64,000 nucleotides of DNA from Symsagittifera roscoffensis. Taxonomy: Eukaryota; Xenacoelomorpha; Acoela; Convolutidae. Below the pieces are notes generated by a model. That model was not told the origin of the DNA, made no database searches, and saw only the letters and a list, made by a program, of their open reading frames with translations. This document shows, one piece after another, positions 11,983-25,330 of the stretch (its first letter is position 1; the number at the start of each line of letters is the position of its first letter). The translations under genes and the position numbers were made by a program. Location of the stretch: contig NC_087063.1 of assembly GCF_963678635.1 (NCBI RefSeq), forward strand, positions 64,525,290-64,589,289. Direction: 5' to 3'.

Positions 11983-12620
11983 TCAAACTTTTCACGTGTG
12001 ATCATTTGTCTCAAAAAGACGTGGATTTAAACATTGTCAATTTGGCTTTTTGATTATCTAATACAGCTCAAAAATGAAGCCCGATCAAATTGATGTAGGC
12101 TATTTGTTCCATTAATCCATCAGATGACGCAATTTTTGTCGCACAGTACTTGTTGACATTGCGTAAAAGACGATGAAATTTAACATTTTTTTTTCAAAAA
12201 AGCATCTTAGGAAATCTAAAAGACAAGCAGAACAATCAAACACGTTTTTCCAACTTTCGAGTCTTCGTGCTTGGGGTGGTTTTTTTATTCCGGTCAATTT
12301 CGACACTTTGAACATTTACTTCTGAAAATTTTTCACTATTTCATCCAAAAAGTACTAATGTCTTGAAAGCAAACTACAACAATTTTTCGCGATGGTTTTT
12401 ATAGGTGCTTGAAGTTTGTTCAGTTTGGCATAACTGAAGCGCGTGAGCTAATTAGTTTCAAGTTAGTGCACTGCAAGCGCGGCGAGATAACCTAGCTCAG
12501 CAAGTATTTCAAACTGAGTAATTCATCCAACTCATTAGCCAAAAGATGCGAAACAGATCACTTTGAGCGTGAGTGATAATTTTTTTTAAATAATCTCATT
12601 CAAGCTTTTTCATTTTTTTA
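11983..12620. other. AT-rich spacer without a visible gene
   Basis: No supported feature is seen. A 67-codon minus-strand ORF at 12112-12315 has no motif or splice context. Confidence 0.3.
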
Positions 12621-13148
12621 TTGTTCCGACTTTCGATACGGACGTAACGGAAAATTTGTGCTCGGGATGGATTTTTTTCTTCAGACAAATTTTGACTTTT
12701 TAAATAGCCATTTTTGACGGAATTTTTTAATATCATTCAAATGGTATTGTTATCCTGAGCTTAAATTTAAAAAGATATTACACCTGTGATCATTTTTCGT
12801 AAAATTATTAGGGTTTAAAGATAACCATTTTGGCCAATTTTGGATAATTTACGCGCGATATATTTCGCGCTATTAATGCGTAAGCAGAGATTTAATCCGT
12901 CTTAGAAATCGTTCCAAATTGGTTAAAAGAAGCTTATTTGCCATATGATTTGTTACAAGGAGCGAAACTTATCCTTCTGTGTTTTATATGACGTGTGGGG
13001 GATGATTTTCATAAAAATTTCAAATTTTAGAAAAAAAAAATTTTGGTTTTATTTTTTTACATATAGTTTTTTTATGTTATTGCTGCTCCATAAACCTTTA
13101 AGTCAGTCGGAACATTCAAGGCTTCGCGCTGATATGAGCAGTCTTGTT
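12621..13148 (+). mobile_element. Family A element, forward, full length
   Basis: The copy spans TTGTTCCGACTTTCGATACG to GATATGAGCAGTCTTGTT and contains TTTGTGCTCGGGATGG, ACGCGCGATATATTTCGCGC and GACGTGTGGGGGATGATT in family order. The terminal hairpin is slightly decayed (AAGGCTTCGCGCT). The 90-codon ORF over its 3' half is a repeat by-product. Confidence 0.85.
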
Positions 13149-13257
13149 CTTTTTTCTTATTTATTTTTTATCATGGTTTTTCATAAAATATTATCCAAAT
13201 ATTTAGCTTTAATTTAGTTCGATTACCCTTTAATTACGTCGGAGCTTTCATGGCCTC

Positions 13258-13300
13258 GCCTTCTTTATATACTTGAATCAGCCTTCTTTATATACTTGAA
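13258..13300. repeat. 23-bp tandem duplication
   Basis: The word GCCTTCTTTATATACTTGAA occurs at 13258 and again at 13281, giving a 23-bp direct duplication just downstream of a family A copy. Confidence 0.9.
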
Positions 13301-14524
13301 ATTTGTTTCCTTAGCGGTCAGGCATTAACAAAATGAAAATCTATGTGATGAAATTAAATGGCTTTGATGTCGATATGATTACACAGCATTACACGAAATT
13401 TGTCGATATCTAAACCCTAAAATAAGTTTTGATAATTGAATAAGCATCAAGCGCATTGCACTTTTGGTTGAAAAAACGAAAAATTTGGAAGCGTGAAATA
13501 ACCGAATTCCTTTCCTCATTTCTGGTGACATTAAGTGATCAGATTGTGAATAAATTAGCCAGTCACACACTCAGTTCATTTCAATACGCTGCTACACAGC
13601 AGAGCAGGATAAAAATGGTATCTATGGAAGCTACTAAGGCTTCAAAGTAAATAACTCAGAGGGTAAACTTGCAGTGAACTTTGTAAACATACTCTAATGG
13701 TGTCTGGGCATTTGAATCCCAAAGACAATTGTGCCAGGCCGACAGTAAAATAGCCAGACAAAACATCCCCAGACCTTTGAGTTCTCTAATTTTCCGTTTT
13801 ATAAACACCGTGTCGGCGTGTCTACGCGTCCAAACTGTAGCTCAGCACAATAAATAATAAGTGACTTCAAATGAAGTTAGACGTTAAATTGAAAAAAAAA
13901 CTAGAAAAAAAAAACAACAATCCGACTTCTTTGTCCTGAGCAGAAACGTCTAGAGTGAGATCAACTTTTCGGACAATGATTTCTGAGGCTCAGTTTCTTG
14001 GAACATTGTCTGGAACAAAGTCTCTGCACCCCACACTTTCTGAGGGTTTGTAGATTGCAAAACAGTTGAAAAACTAATGCTGAGAAAAAATCATACAACA
14101 TAAAAACCGCATTATGAATATGAAGCAACTGATTATGAAGGTTTATAAATAGGTGAACTTCTGACAAAAATGTGTCGATTCTAGATAGCGTTGGCTTAAA
14201 CAAATAATGCATCACTGGATTCTGTAAAATTAGACTTACCTATTTGAAAGATTCGATTCACTTTGCAGGTAGATATTATAATTTAATTAATAGTTAACAA
14301 CTATTTCCCATCATAGTCAAGGAGAAAGTAACGAAAAGTCATAAAACTTACGCTATAAATTATTATTTTTTGACATGTATGTTACGGTTATATGACAAAA
14401 GACTCCTTTAGCTTAAGATCCCTAACCAAAATGTCCTGCTACCTTAATTTGCTATAGTTGGGCTATAATGGGAAACAGCTTAATCAACAAACTGCATTGA
14501 GGGCGGGTTTGGACTTTGACTAAC
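13301..14524. other. Spacer or possible intron DNA
   Basis: No recognised repeat occurs here. Minus-strand splice-like words (GTAAGT donors at about 14237 and 14350) lie downstream of the candidate exon at 14525-14696, but no convincing partner exon could be assembled. An 84-codon minus-strand ORF at 13961-14215 is possible but unsupported. Confidence 0.25.
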
Positions 14525-14696
14525 CTGTGATTGATGATATGAAGAGTAGGGTTTGAAGAAGTCCCAGAGTAATCACAGTCGAAGCACTATATTTGTTTCC
14601 TCTTTTGGCGCCAAACCTTGATTGTTCGCTGTCCTGATTCTGATTCTGCTGATTTTTCGAAGGTCTATTTTGACCTCTCGTCACTGCTGATTCCAT
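14525..14696 (-). CDS. Possible first exon, membrane-anchored protein
   Basis: Reading from an ATG at 14696, an open frame of 57 codons ends at a good donor, ACAG|GTTAGT, in phase 1. The peptide starts MESAVTRGQ, continues with a Q/N/S-rich hydrophilic stretch that includes several basic residues, and finishes with an uninterrupted hydrophobic segment of about 17-20 residues (STVITLGLLQTLLFISSIT). This is the layout of a type II signal anchor or a short cytoplasmic tail plus one membrane helix. Base composition is far less AT-rich than the flanks. No domain or downstream exon is recognised, so gene identity is unknown. Confidence 0.35.
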
Positions 14697-17071
14697 TAAT
14701 TCCCAGTAAATAGAGGCCAAGGTCAAAGGCTGCAATTTGGTCTGGGTCAAAGTTCGATAATGATTTCTTCTCCTCTGCCTCAGAAGTAGTAAGCAGAGCT
14801 TGTTTGATGATATGATGCAGTTTAGATAGTCGAAGCCTGTTAGTGTGATTGTTCAGCGGATCGAAGCCTTATACATTGCCGAATTGAAGTTGCGTACTAT
14901 TTTTTATCACACTTTGTAAAAAAGAATTCCTTAGAAAACTTTATAATTTGTAAAAAAAAAAAAAGATTCCTACTTATAATTAGCAATTTTCTTTTTAAAA
15001 AAAATATTTTTTTTCTTAATTTAAATTTTTGAATTTAATGTAGCATATTTACCAAATGACGGAAGTTCATCATAAGAGAATGTTCATCGGAAAGATCATA
15101 ATATTATTTCTCGGCTTAAGTTTCAATCGAGCCGTTGAACTTTTTACCTGTCGGACAAGAGAATAGATTGATCTTGCACCTGTCGGACAACTTTGCACAG
15201 CTGATGATGATTGTCGTCGCACTTGTTTTTTGTTGTCGTATTCGTAATTAAGACGATCAGAGAAGAATTTAATGTCATCGTCTGGTGTAAATGTTATCAT
15301 AACAGAAAAATTGGATCCGCTACAGTGAATCACTTTTCAATGGTCATCTGTCAATTGAGTGAAATCAACTTTGACTGGTCAACTGTTCCAGGCGTATCCT
15401 TTCATCCGAGTAAAAGTCTTTCTGTTTTATCAAATGAAAACTTTGTTCTGCTTTAACGTTGCTAGAATTGATAAAATTAGGGAAACTTTTAGGGTTTTTG
15501 ATGAATAATTCGCCCAATTAGGATAACAATGAAATACGTAATTGGTTGATTGAAAAATGCCAAAAATTAAACTTAATAATTTTTTCTGTCAGCTTTGATC
15601 AGACGGTAAAATTCGAACTACATTTATTGATCAGTGTTCAGAGGGTGAAGAAAATTGAAGGAGAGTTTTCTAACAAGTTTCTTTATTCAAAACAAGTGCA
15701 GATAATTAGGAAGAGCAACTTTTGAAACTGAAACTTCGACCTTCTGGTCCTGTCACTTTGAAAACAGTAATAACTGCAGGTAGCGATATATCTGGACCAA
15801 TGTCTGCATTATAACACAGGTGTGTTTACATTTGGGCTAACTATCTTGCTGACACTTTGGATACTTTGGGCAATTTGAACTCGCAATCAACAATCATGGG
15901 GATCGTAATGAATAATCGGGCTAAATAGGACAAACAACGAGACAGATTGACCTAAGAAGCGCGTAGTAAAATGGAAACACAGTCACAGCCACTTTGAATC
16001 CATTTGTATTTTTGCACATTTTGAGGGTTCAGCGTCGAGTGAACCAGAATATTAACTGGTTATAATAAAGGTTGGTTCTGGTTATAACTGGCTGCTGTAA
16101 TTCCAGTTTTGCTCTGAAATGTACTTCCCGATTCATCCTATTGGTGACAGGTTCTAAACATAATTTTGGACAATTTTGACAGATTATGCTCCCTGGTACA
16201 AATCAAAGGATCACTTTGTACACCGCATGAAAAGAAAATCAATGCTAGCCTCTTTAATTTCACACTTTGAGCGACATATTACATTTTGCACAAACTTTGA
16301 AGTGCAAAAAACTCCATGAATTATGTTGTCAACTTTCGTTCAAGCAATTTGAAAGCTTGAAAAATTTGTTTCAAGTGATCCATTTCAGTTTTTGAAAGTA
16401 ACAAAACTTCAAAACTATTTGACCTGTCTTTGAGTCGATATGTACCAGTAGCGAAAGCAAACTGAAAATTAAAAGCAAATGGTTTGAACAAATTTGGGCT
16501 GATTGACGCTAAGCCGATAGTTAACTGCTTAATCAGCAGAGCCTAACCTGGCTTTTAGTAGGACGGAAAAAATTGAAAGCAACGGGGGCAACGGGTTGGG
16601 TTCGTATGCACATAAATCAATTAACGGCGGTATGTGTATGGTCGAAAGGGCTCTCTATCTTTGAAAGTGGCCCCCAATAATAACCCGGGCGCTTGCTCAA
16701 CTCTCTCCTAGCTTGTTAGTTACAACTATTCGTCAGACCAACCTTCCTTTTAGCAAGATTGGGATTTGGGAGAAATAACATTGCACAAAAATATCAGTTT
16801 TGTACCTTTATTAAAAATTCACCTCCCACTCAACCGTATAACCCACCATTTCTTGTTCCCGTTCTAAGAAACTGATGTATTTACAAAATTGACGCAAACA
16901 GGTTGCATATATTTCACAAAAGGTTTCAGCCGGATTTTGACATGTGAAATCTAATCTTACAAAAAAACTACTGCGGTTAAGTTAAATTCTGTTATTAGTT
17001 GAAAGCATGATATTTATGCTGGATATCTAGCGTTCAAGGTAAGCTTGGGTTATTTTGGGTTGGATTTTAGG
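14697..17071. other. Single-copy-looking region without a firm gene
   Basis: No transposon family seen elsewhere was recognised. At 15070-15456 open frames on both strands overlap (87 codons minus, 81 plus), and neither shows a motif. The word CCTGTCGGACAA is duplicated near 15146 and 15179. At 16048-16100 the word CTGGTTATAA is repeated. These may be parts of introns or decayed coding DNA. Confidence 0.3.
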
Positions 17072-17296
17072 TTAAGTTTTGGTTCCAGTCCCAGTAATAA
17101 CGACAAGTTTGATAGCCATGCGCAAAGTAACCGGAAAACAAATAAATTTGTCGAAAGTTTGCTCAAATTCGCCAGACAGGTTGTCAACTATTAAAAGTTT
17201 GACATAAAAACGTCCAAGCGAACAAGAGGAAAATCTAGAGGCGGCGACGGTCAAACGCTGGTGTATCCTAAAGCAGACATGTCTGGTGGCCGAAGT
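17072..17296 (-). CDS. Possible coding segment, unknown product
   Basis: A frame of 74 codons is open on the minus strand in DNA with mixed composition. The peptide contains LGRFYVKLLIVDNLSGEFEQ and ends ITGTGTKT; no domain is recognised. No ATG begins the frame, so it would be a terminal or internal exon if real. A second minus-strand frame at 17703-17945 lies upstream and could belong to the same unit, but no splice pair joins them convincingly. Confidence 0.18.
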   Translation of the reverse strand, partial: TSATRHVCFRIHQRLTVAASRFSSCSLGRFYVKLLIVDNLSGEFEQTFDKFICFPVTLRMAIKLVVITGTGTKT

Positions 17297-17702
17297 TTAA
17301 AATTGCCGAAATCTACCTGCGATTCGAACTGCTTGTTTGACCCTTACTATTCTCACAGCAACTACTCTCTTCGTATTTTTAGATCAATTGACTAAAAAAA
17401 TAACCCATATTTAACCGAAAGTTGAGCTTAAAATGGTTAATTGAATTTGGCATGTGAAGTGTTTACGAAATGATATGCAAAGAAACAGAGTAAATTATGA
17501 ATTTCAAAGGCATTTGGGGATTAGCAGAATAATACACCGACATGTTTCAGGTCGTTTTATGGGGTATGAAAGACAATTTAGAGGAAGTTGTTTTATAGCT
17601 ATGACTAGTGACGCAAACAACGCAGAAACCTTTTAGGATTTAGGGCGATTAAAATTTTATTGCATTAAAAACAAGTTGAGCGGTTCCCGGGGATTACAGG
17701 TT

Positions 17703-17945
17703 TCACATGCATTTGATCGCCCATTCCCAGAGCCACCCCAATTTAACCCGTAATTGAAATGAACTCCAAAGAAACCGAGTCCTCTGAACCAGTTTGGTTG
17801 GGGATGAGTCCTTTTGAACCTCTTTCACTGTAAATAACAACGCGGACCCAGGTCGCGATTTTTTCTTAGAATAACAAAGTTGCGCCGACGGTAATTGCGC
17901 GACAAAAATTTTCGAAGACTTGATATCACAATGACCAAGCTTCAA
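17703..17945 (-). CDS. Possible coding segment, unknown product
   Basis: This frame of 80 codons on the minus strand is rich in K, S and R in its middle part and ends in a Trp-rich tail (LGWLWEWAIKCM). It lies upstream of the frame at 17072-17296 on the same strand. No domain is recognised and no start or splice site decides its limits. Confidence 0.15.
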   Translation of the reverse strand: MKLGHCDIKSSKIFVAQLPSAQLCYSKKKSRPGSALLFTVKEVQKDSSPTKLVQRTRFLWSSFQLRVKLGWLWEWAIKCM

Positions 17946-18519
17946 ATGTCAGAAAATTAAGAAAAACAGAGCACAAAAAAGAACACATCTGAAACCTATA
18001 GTTGATATGGCTAAAAATGAAACCTCTTCAGAAGCGAAGCTTTGTCACTTGCTTGCAAAAAAACTTTTAATAGCATAAAACTAATTGCCTCAACCAATTT
18101 CTAGGTTCGCATTGGTCACGGAAACATCCACTTGATCTGTAAAAACTGGAACTTTGGTCGCGACTGTCCAGAAACAATCGATTTTAGTCGCTAAATTCTA
18201 AGCAAACCCAATTTTCAAAACCCACAATAGAGACGTAACATCAAAACCAGCAAAACTGCTCGTTTGGGGGCTAAAATTTGACCGTTTTGGCGATTGATTA
18301 TCTTGCCCACATTAATGAATAATTTTCAGTTAAAAAATAAATTGAAAAAAAAAATGCTATTGAAAAAAAATGAAATTTTTACCCCACAGGTATCAAAAAG
18401 TAGAATGTGGCATGTTTCTCATCTAGTAACACAGTGTTTCGAACAAATAGCGTGCCTCAATTCATTTTTGAGTTAAGTCTGATCAGGAAAATTTGGTAAA
18501 TAAAAATTGCTAAAAATAG

Positions 18520-18700
18520 CAAATTATTTATCCCAAATTGGCCACATGCGCAAATTTCAAAGCTCCACAATTTGAGGCACGAAAAGATTACATATAATTC
18601 TCTTATCAATTTTGAGAGGACATCAACAAACGGTTCCAGATGTAAGATGAAAATTTTTTCAAAAAATGCTACTTTAAAAGTCGGAACAAGTATAGAGAAA
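18520..18700 (-). mobile_element. Family A remnant
   Basis: Landmarks in reverse order are visible: TTATCCCAAATTGGCC, a GAGGACATCAAC-like segment and AAAGTCGGAACAAG followed by CACACCGAGCAC. The terminal hairpin half is lost. It is a short, old remnant. Confidence 0.45.
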
Positions 18701-21700
18701 AAACCACACCGAGCACTTGAGAACTGAAAACTTTATCGCCCAGATGCTGAAAATTGATTACATCGCACAGATTCTGAAAACTTGTATATAGTAAAAATTT
18801 TGGTACGGGCTTGCACCTCAGAAAAAGTTTCATTTTTTATAGCTGTAACAACAAAGAATAAACCGCGCAAAATCAAAGCAGTTTTTTCGCGGCTACTATT
18901 AAATGCACAAACACGTTTGTCGTTTAAAGAATGAGATGTTGCTTGTAAATTGTGGCTTATCTCCAGATGCGGTTTTTGTTTTGGGTCTTATTAATAGTTT
19001 TTAGAACCCAAATATATTCTTTTTGTAGACAACACATAAGAGAACTGCTGTTCTGAAAAACAGATCATAAACTTTTTGGTCCGCCATTCAAAAAGAGTGA
19101 CAAATAATTTATGCTTGTTGTGGTTTTTTTATTCAATCAAAATTCGGTCATCTAAATTAAAAATTTCAACCAAATTTCTCATACCCAAATACCAGCTCCC
19201 CATTTTCAAGTTCAAACATATTCTTCTATTTATTGTTTTGTAATGACCTGGATATAAAAAATGGTCTGTTAGGCCATTCGATGATGCCGAAAGTGTTTTG
19301 CGTATTATTTACAGGTGATGAAATATACCGCATTCGAAGTATACCGAGTGCGGTGACGAACTATACAGAATTCTTCCGCTCCATTCAAATTGAATTGAGG
19401 GAAAGCTAATTGGTCGTATTAATTTCGTGTGAAGCTAATTTTCTATAGATGTTCGATGTTGCCCAAAATTAAGGGTCTTGCAATAGTTTTTAGTATGAAC
19501 TGTTCGATACGATTAAAAAACAGCGGGAACATTCAAAAATTCAGAGTTTTGCCTTGATATATGAGCTGCCTTGTTTTGGCGTGAACTCAAGAATTAGATA
19601 TTACAACCAAAGGGTATAAAAATAGTTTACTGTTCCAACTTTCGAAAAAATTTATGGACAAATTATGCTGGTTAGTGTATTTTTTATCCGTTTTTTACAT
19701 TTACTGGGCCGCCCTGAAACCCTAAAGGCTATAAGCATTAAAGCTCTTTGAGAATTTTTTGATCGTGTACATACATCCCATCAAGACAACTGATTTTTGT
19801 GTTGGCATCAAATGCGCTTTATTACCAGAAATTTTATACTAGAAATCTGTTTGGAAAGCTGTTTGAGAGTTTCTACTAACTTTTTTTAATGTTGCATCAT
19901 TTGCAGATTGTTTTCTTTATCTTGCGTTTGATTTTTGTTGCAATGGACAATTAGCCAGACAGTTTTTTTATCAAACCAATTATGAATGAAAAGGTTTTTT
20001 TTCTACAAAAATCTTTGGTAGATTTTAAAATTTTCATAGATTTTAAAAAAAAATTTCGAAATAAAAATAATTTACAAATTGAGCTTATGATATTAAAAAG
20101 CCGATTCAATCTAAAAAAATGAATTAAAAAACCAACTTAAATTAGTAATTGGTTGGACTGCTGTCATTGCTGGAAAAACTTTAGAACAAAAAACAGATTT
20201 TTTTCAGAGGGATTAAATTGCAGCAGAAAAGTTATTAATTTCATAAATTTTTTCAAAAATTTGAAATTAACTTTTTGACAGAGAAGTTGAAATTAACTTG
20301 ACAGAGAAGTTGAATTGGTTAGTGTTGGTTCCGATGAAATGAACAAAAAGATTCAATCATGATTTAATTTTTCGCTTTCTCCGAAATTATTAATTTTTAC
20401 AGCTATTTTTTTGATAAATGACGCATTAAATTGTTTGAAAAGTGTACAAACGAATGACAAAAAATTTGTTAGTACGTTGTAGCTTCGCGATTCAAACGAT
20501 ATTTGTCAAAAAATGTTCTGGAGAAAAATTTTGTATCAGCGAGTGTTTCAGGCTTTTTTTTGTTTTCCACGCAAAATCAAAAAAATATCAGATTGGTTCA
20601 AGTAATTTATCCTATTGAAATCCATCCATATTGAAGTCATAAATCGAATGACATTAAAATTATTTAAAAAAATTGACCCACTATCGAGAAAAGCCGGTGA
20701 GAATTTTTTGATTTTAGTCTAACCTTGAGGTAATAAAGCGAGCAAGCAGGCCTTTTATATAAAAAATTTGAGCCGTGATGATTTTATTCAAGCCCTAAAA
20801 ATTCAATATTACTCCAGAAAAATTAATTTTGAAGTTTTCGTGGCGCCATTTTGATTTTTATAATTCTTTTTTATGATTTTTTGTTTTTATAGTTACTTTA
20901 CTGAAAAATCTTTAGTTCAAATTGCCACTTTTACTATGATTGCTGAATATTTTTAATTTATTAACATTTTTTAATTTTAACATAGTGATGTCAGTAAATG
21001 AGCAAATATGTTTGGATTAATTTTTGATTGACAAGAAAAGCCAAAAATGATCGTTTTTTTTTTGGGGGGGGGGGTGAATTTTTAGGCTCATGTTTTGAAA
21101 ACAAATGCACCAAATTTTTTCCATTGAAGTCTTAAGCAATGTTGATTTTTATCATTTTTGTCTAAAATTAACCCACTTTGAGAAAGAGCGTTTTATATTT
21201 CAAGTTTCTTTCGTTTTGTCCGGATAGTTTAAATCAGCAGTGTAGTATGAATAGCAAAAAAATGCTGCTAGCTTTTCTCAAATGAAAAATGTTAGACATA
21301 TGACTGTAAATGCTTTAATATGAAGACTCAATTGTTCTCTAAGTGCTTTCATGGTGTTAGTCAACGAGTGTGGACGTAACACAAATTACAAGCCATCAAA
21401 TTCTTGAATCACTTACATTTGCAGTACCCGAGACGCCAAACATAAATAATCGGATTTTTCAGATAAACTTTTTCGAAACTTTTCAGATGAGTATAATCTT
21501 ATTTTTCGTATAAATTGAGGTCTGTTATCGAGTGTGGTCAAATTAAAGGCTGAAATATAGGCTGATTATTATCTGAAACAACAAGAAAAGTTAACATAAA
21601 TGTCAAGTGATGATATAAAGAGCCGTGAACCAGATGTTCCGATTATGTACTATTTCAGGTTAGCCTGTCTTCGTTTCTTTGGGGGTGAAGTGGCCCAAAT

Positions 21701-23218
21701 TCAAACTAATTGTCAGGTCACCGCAGGCCATTGAAATACAAAATTTGCACAGCCCCATTTTTAAAGTCGGTTCATACGATGAAGTGCGCAGGGTAATATT
21801 ATAAATAAAGCCAATGCTATACAGTTATTTCTACTTAACCACCAAACTGGAAGTAATTTGGCATTAAAAGCTATCATGGTGTGAAAATATTTTCTCAAGA
21901 AGTATGAAAGTTGAAGTGGAAAAATACCCAAATGCAGTTTTCTATTACTCCAACTGATTGAAATCAAAAGCTCAAATTTCAAAAAATATATATACCTTGA
22001 AAAATAGGACCATATCATGAAGGTAAATGAATGCCTATAAATTTCGTTGCTGTCAACTTATAAAATGGTGTTGTACTTTACTTGCACTTTAAAAAAAGGA
22101 ATATAATTTTTCTGTGAATTTTTTGTGAAATGGTGATTAAATCGCAGAGGTAGTTTCAGGTAAGAGACTACGAACACAAGCAATAATAATTAGAGTAAAC
22201 AATAAAAGATGAAAAGGAGCACATCAAAGTTGCGATGCATCAGCGTTATCTCACCTTTGGAGAACATCAAATTTATTTCCGATGAAAATGGTATGTTTTT
22301 ATCTGAATTTTCCAACCCCCTAGCAATGTATCAGGACAGGGAGATACACCTAATCCAAACGCCTTTGAATTATCCGCTTCATTCCTTACTCCCCCATTAA
22401 GTAATAAACACCTTTTTATTTCTACCTCTAATATTTTTCCTAACTTTTGCTATTTGTTCTTTTTTGAAGACCGGTAAATGCTGTTCAAACGCTGATTGAA
22501 CGGTAATATATATTTATATATTGCAGTCGAAATTATGGGAGTATAAGAAGAAAGAATTAAACATAAATAACTTTGCATTTAAATCTTTCCCATTTCTTGA
22601 TAGACCATGCAAAAACGTAGGTGCCATTGAAATTTCATTATAGCATGTCTGTCCTTTTCATTTGTTTCGACCAATGGTAGCATAAATTTTGCCGCTGAAA
22701 ATCAAACAGAAAATGTGATTTTACTGCTATTTGTCAATCTTCCATGAAGAATTTTTTCAAATGAAGCTAATTTGGTTCAATTCAAGGTCAAAAATAAGAT
22801 GCATTTCAACATCCAAAATGAGCAGATAAATTTGATAAAACATTTTCTTGCATCCATAATCTGTAGTGTATCCGTAAGTGTAGTTTACACTTAAAGCTAT
22901 TTTGTTGAGAATATAGTTAATTTGTGACATCCTTTTAAATTTTTCACAAAAAACAACGAGTTTTTGGGTATGTCAATCTTTTCAATATTCTTTTCAAACT
23001 ACTTTTTGCATTCAATTACTAACTTAGTCCTATGCTGAATAAAAACATTAAAATTCCTTAAAATTAAAGCTAAGCTGAACTAGCTTAAGAAAAAGTATGT
23101 TTGATGCTTCAGGAAAATTGGTTTGTCCAACAAATGACCCGGTGCACAGAAAAAAAACATAACAGAAAATTGACAGGTATCTTATAAACCGAACAAAATA
23201 AGTTAACTTGATCACAAT
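18701..23218. other. Long AT-rich region without a visible gene
   Basis: About 4.5 kb hold no supported gene. A degenerate forward family A end lies near 19500-19575 (GGGAACATTCAAAAATTCAG to GAGCTGCCTTGTT). A run of 10 T followed by 11 G lies at 21054-21074. The ORFs at 21761-22018 (minus) and 22209-22400 (plus) show no motif. Confidence 0.35.
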
Positions 23219-23560
23219 CAGGGGCGGATCTAGGATTTTCTCGAGGGAGGGGGCAGATTTTCATATAAAAATTTCGAAAATTTTGTCGACCTTTTTTTAG
23301 GTCGACCAAATTGATTTTCCGAGCTCTCCCCAAGCAGTAAAAAGACCTTGTTTTGAACAAAATTTCTGCGCCGCAGGCAAAACTTTGAAAAAACAGGCCA
23401 AAAAAGGCGTTTTAGGAACTTTTTGGAAAAATTTTGATCAAAAAATGAGCGTTTTTTTTGGCGCGCGCTCCCCCCACCCCTCAAAATTAGTGTATATTGG
23501 CGCCTAATAATTGGATATCTCAAAATAGTACAAAGGGGAGCACTTTGGGTCGGCATGAGC
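23219..23560 (+). mobile_element. Family B element, one terminus
   Basis: It starts CAGGGGCGGATCTAGG and continues with TTTTCTCGAGGG, the palindromic pair GTCGACC/GGTCGACC around CTTTTTTT, TTTCCGAGCTCTCCCC and GGCGCGCGCTCCCCCC. The far terminus is absent or too decayed to recognise. The 108-codon minus-strand ORF over it is a by-product. Confidence 0.75.
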
Positions 23561-24727
23561 TCGAATCCTTTTTTCTTTGAAAAACTGGGATCAAGTTAAC
23601 ATCCTCTTCCCCATATATTTTCGGGGTGTTTTTTTCAGACCAAATTTACAAAACTCTGGTCCCTCTGGAGATCGATTTCTTGATCTGCATTCACCGTAAG
23701 GGTATGCACACCTTTATAGTAACCTACGGCGTCCAAGTTTAGGCGCAAGTAATCGCTTGTAACGGAATATAATGTTGTTTTTTCGACAATTATAATTGAT
23801 TATAAAAAAAAAACTAGGTATTTAAATAATTTATAATCGATAGTTCATACAACAATTATAATCGAGATCTTTAATTACAATAGTTTATGAAAAAAACTCT
23901 TTAATTCAATTGTGATTGATTATAATCGATTATAATTTTTTATTTTGCCAAAATTTTCTCACGCCCAATTCCAAAATATTTTAATTATCTCCAATGGGTT
24001 CATTTGAACACAAAATTTTACCAAAAAGTTCAACTTAAAATCTGCTGCTTAATACAAGTTTAAAACAGAAGAAAACAGAAAAATTAGAACGTTGTAATTT
24101 TGAATTGTTTTGAAATTTTGTTTTGAAAATCGACATTTAAACATAAATCAACGTCTACAAAAAGCATAAAACACAAGCAATTCAGATGCAAGGTCGAAGA
24201 CAAAATAAGCAAACAAGAGGGATCATTATCAGTTATAAGGGATTTTTTTTGCTAAAACTTTGAGATAAAAATTGAGATAAAAATAGTCGATTATAATTTT
24301 ATGGAAAAATAGATGGATAAGTATTCAATTATAATCAAATAATTGTATTATAAATCATTATATATAAACTTTAAAAAACTATAATTGGTTTTAATTGGAA
24401 AAAATCATTTTTTTCTTTCTTTTTTGCAAATAAAGTTATACTATAGTCGATTATTAACACTTGAAACTTATTGCGCGCTAATCTAGTCTCTCCAAACTGC
24501 CCGTTTTATGCTTTAGACATGAAAAAAATTACCTCATTTTGAAAAGTGTTTCAAATTGAATTGAGGCAGCAAAGTGATTTTTATCAATTAAATACACGAC
24601 TTAATTGTAACACACAAGTTTTAATATTATCAGACTAAAAGTCATAGTTTGGCAACCTACTTTCTCAAGAACTAATCAAGATCAATGAAACGCCAGCTGG
24701 AATTTTCAGGGTTTTGCACTGATACCA

Positions 24728-25330
24728 GTACTCATGTTCAATTTGTAATGATTTCTTTGCCTGATGAAAAGTGGAGTTTGTCGCGAACTAATTTTACCGA
24801 ATGAAATACATTGTCAAATTTTGTACCCTTATAGTCTTGCGAACCTAAAACTTTTTTGTCAATTTGCTGTTCATATAATCACATCTTGTCCTGAAGAAAA
24901 AAAATCGACAACAGAAAGCCACAACGAGCACAAATAGCGATATGATTCATTTATGAACTTGAGAATGTTATAGTACAAAATTATGACATGCTCAAGTTCA
25001 TAATGGTCAGTACTCACTGACCAATTATGGTCAGTACTCATGTTCAATTTGTTCATAATGCTCAAGTTCATAATAATCAGTACTCACTGACCAATTATGG
25101 TCAGTACTCATGTTCAATTTGTAATGATTTCTTTGCTTGATGAAAAGTGGAGTTTGTCGCGAACTTATTTTACCGAATGAAATACATTGTCAATTTTGTA
25201 CCCTTATAGTCTTGCGAACCTAAAATTTTTTTGTCAATTTGCTGTTCATATAATCACATCTTGTCCTGAAGAAAAAAAATCGACAACAGAAAGCCACAAC
25301 GAGCACAAATAGCGATATGATTCAATTATG
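24728..25330. repeat. Internal direct duplication (offset 376 bp)
   Basis: The block beginning GTACTCATGTTCAATTTG at 24728 and running through GACAACAGAAAGCCACAACG recurs at 25104 and continues to about 25327. Between them, at 25008-25120, a 69-bp unit with the near-palindrome GGTCAGTACTCACTGACC occurs twice. This is a third level of duplication inside copy 1. Confidence 0.85.

Noticed and set aside
21054-21074. T10G11 run as a functional G-rich element
   Set aside because: A single homopolymer junction without further G tracts does not support a quadruplex or telomere-like function.
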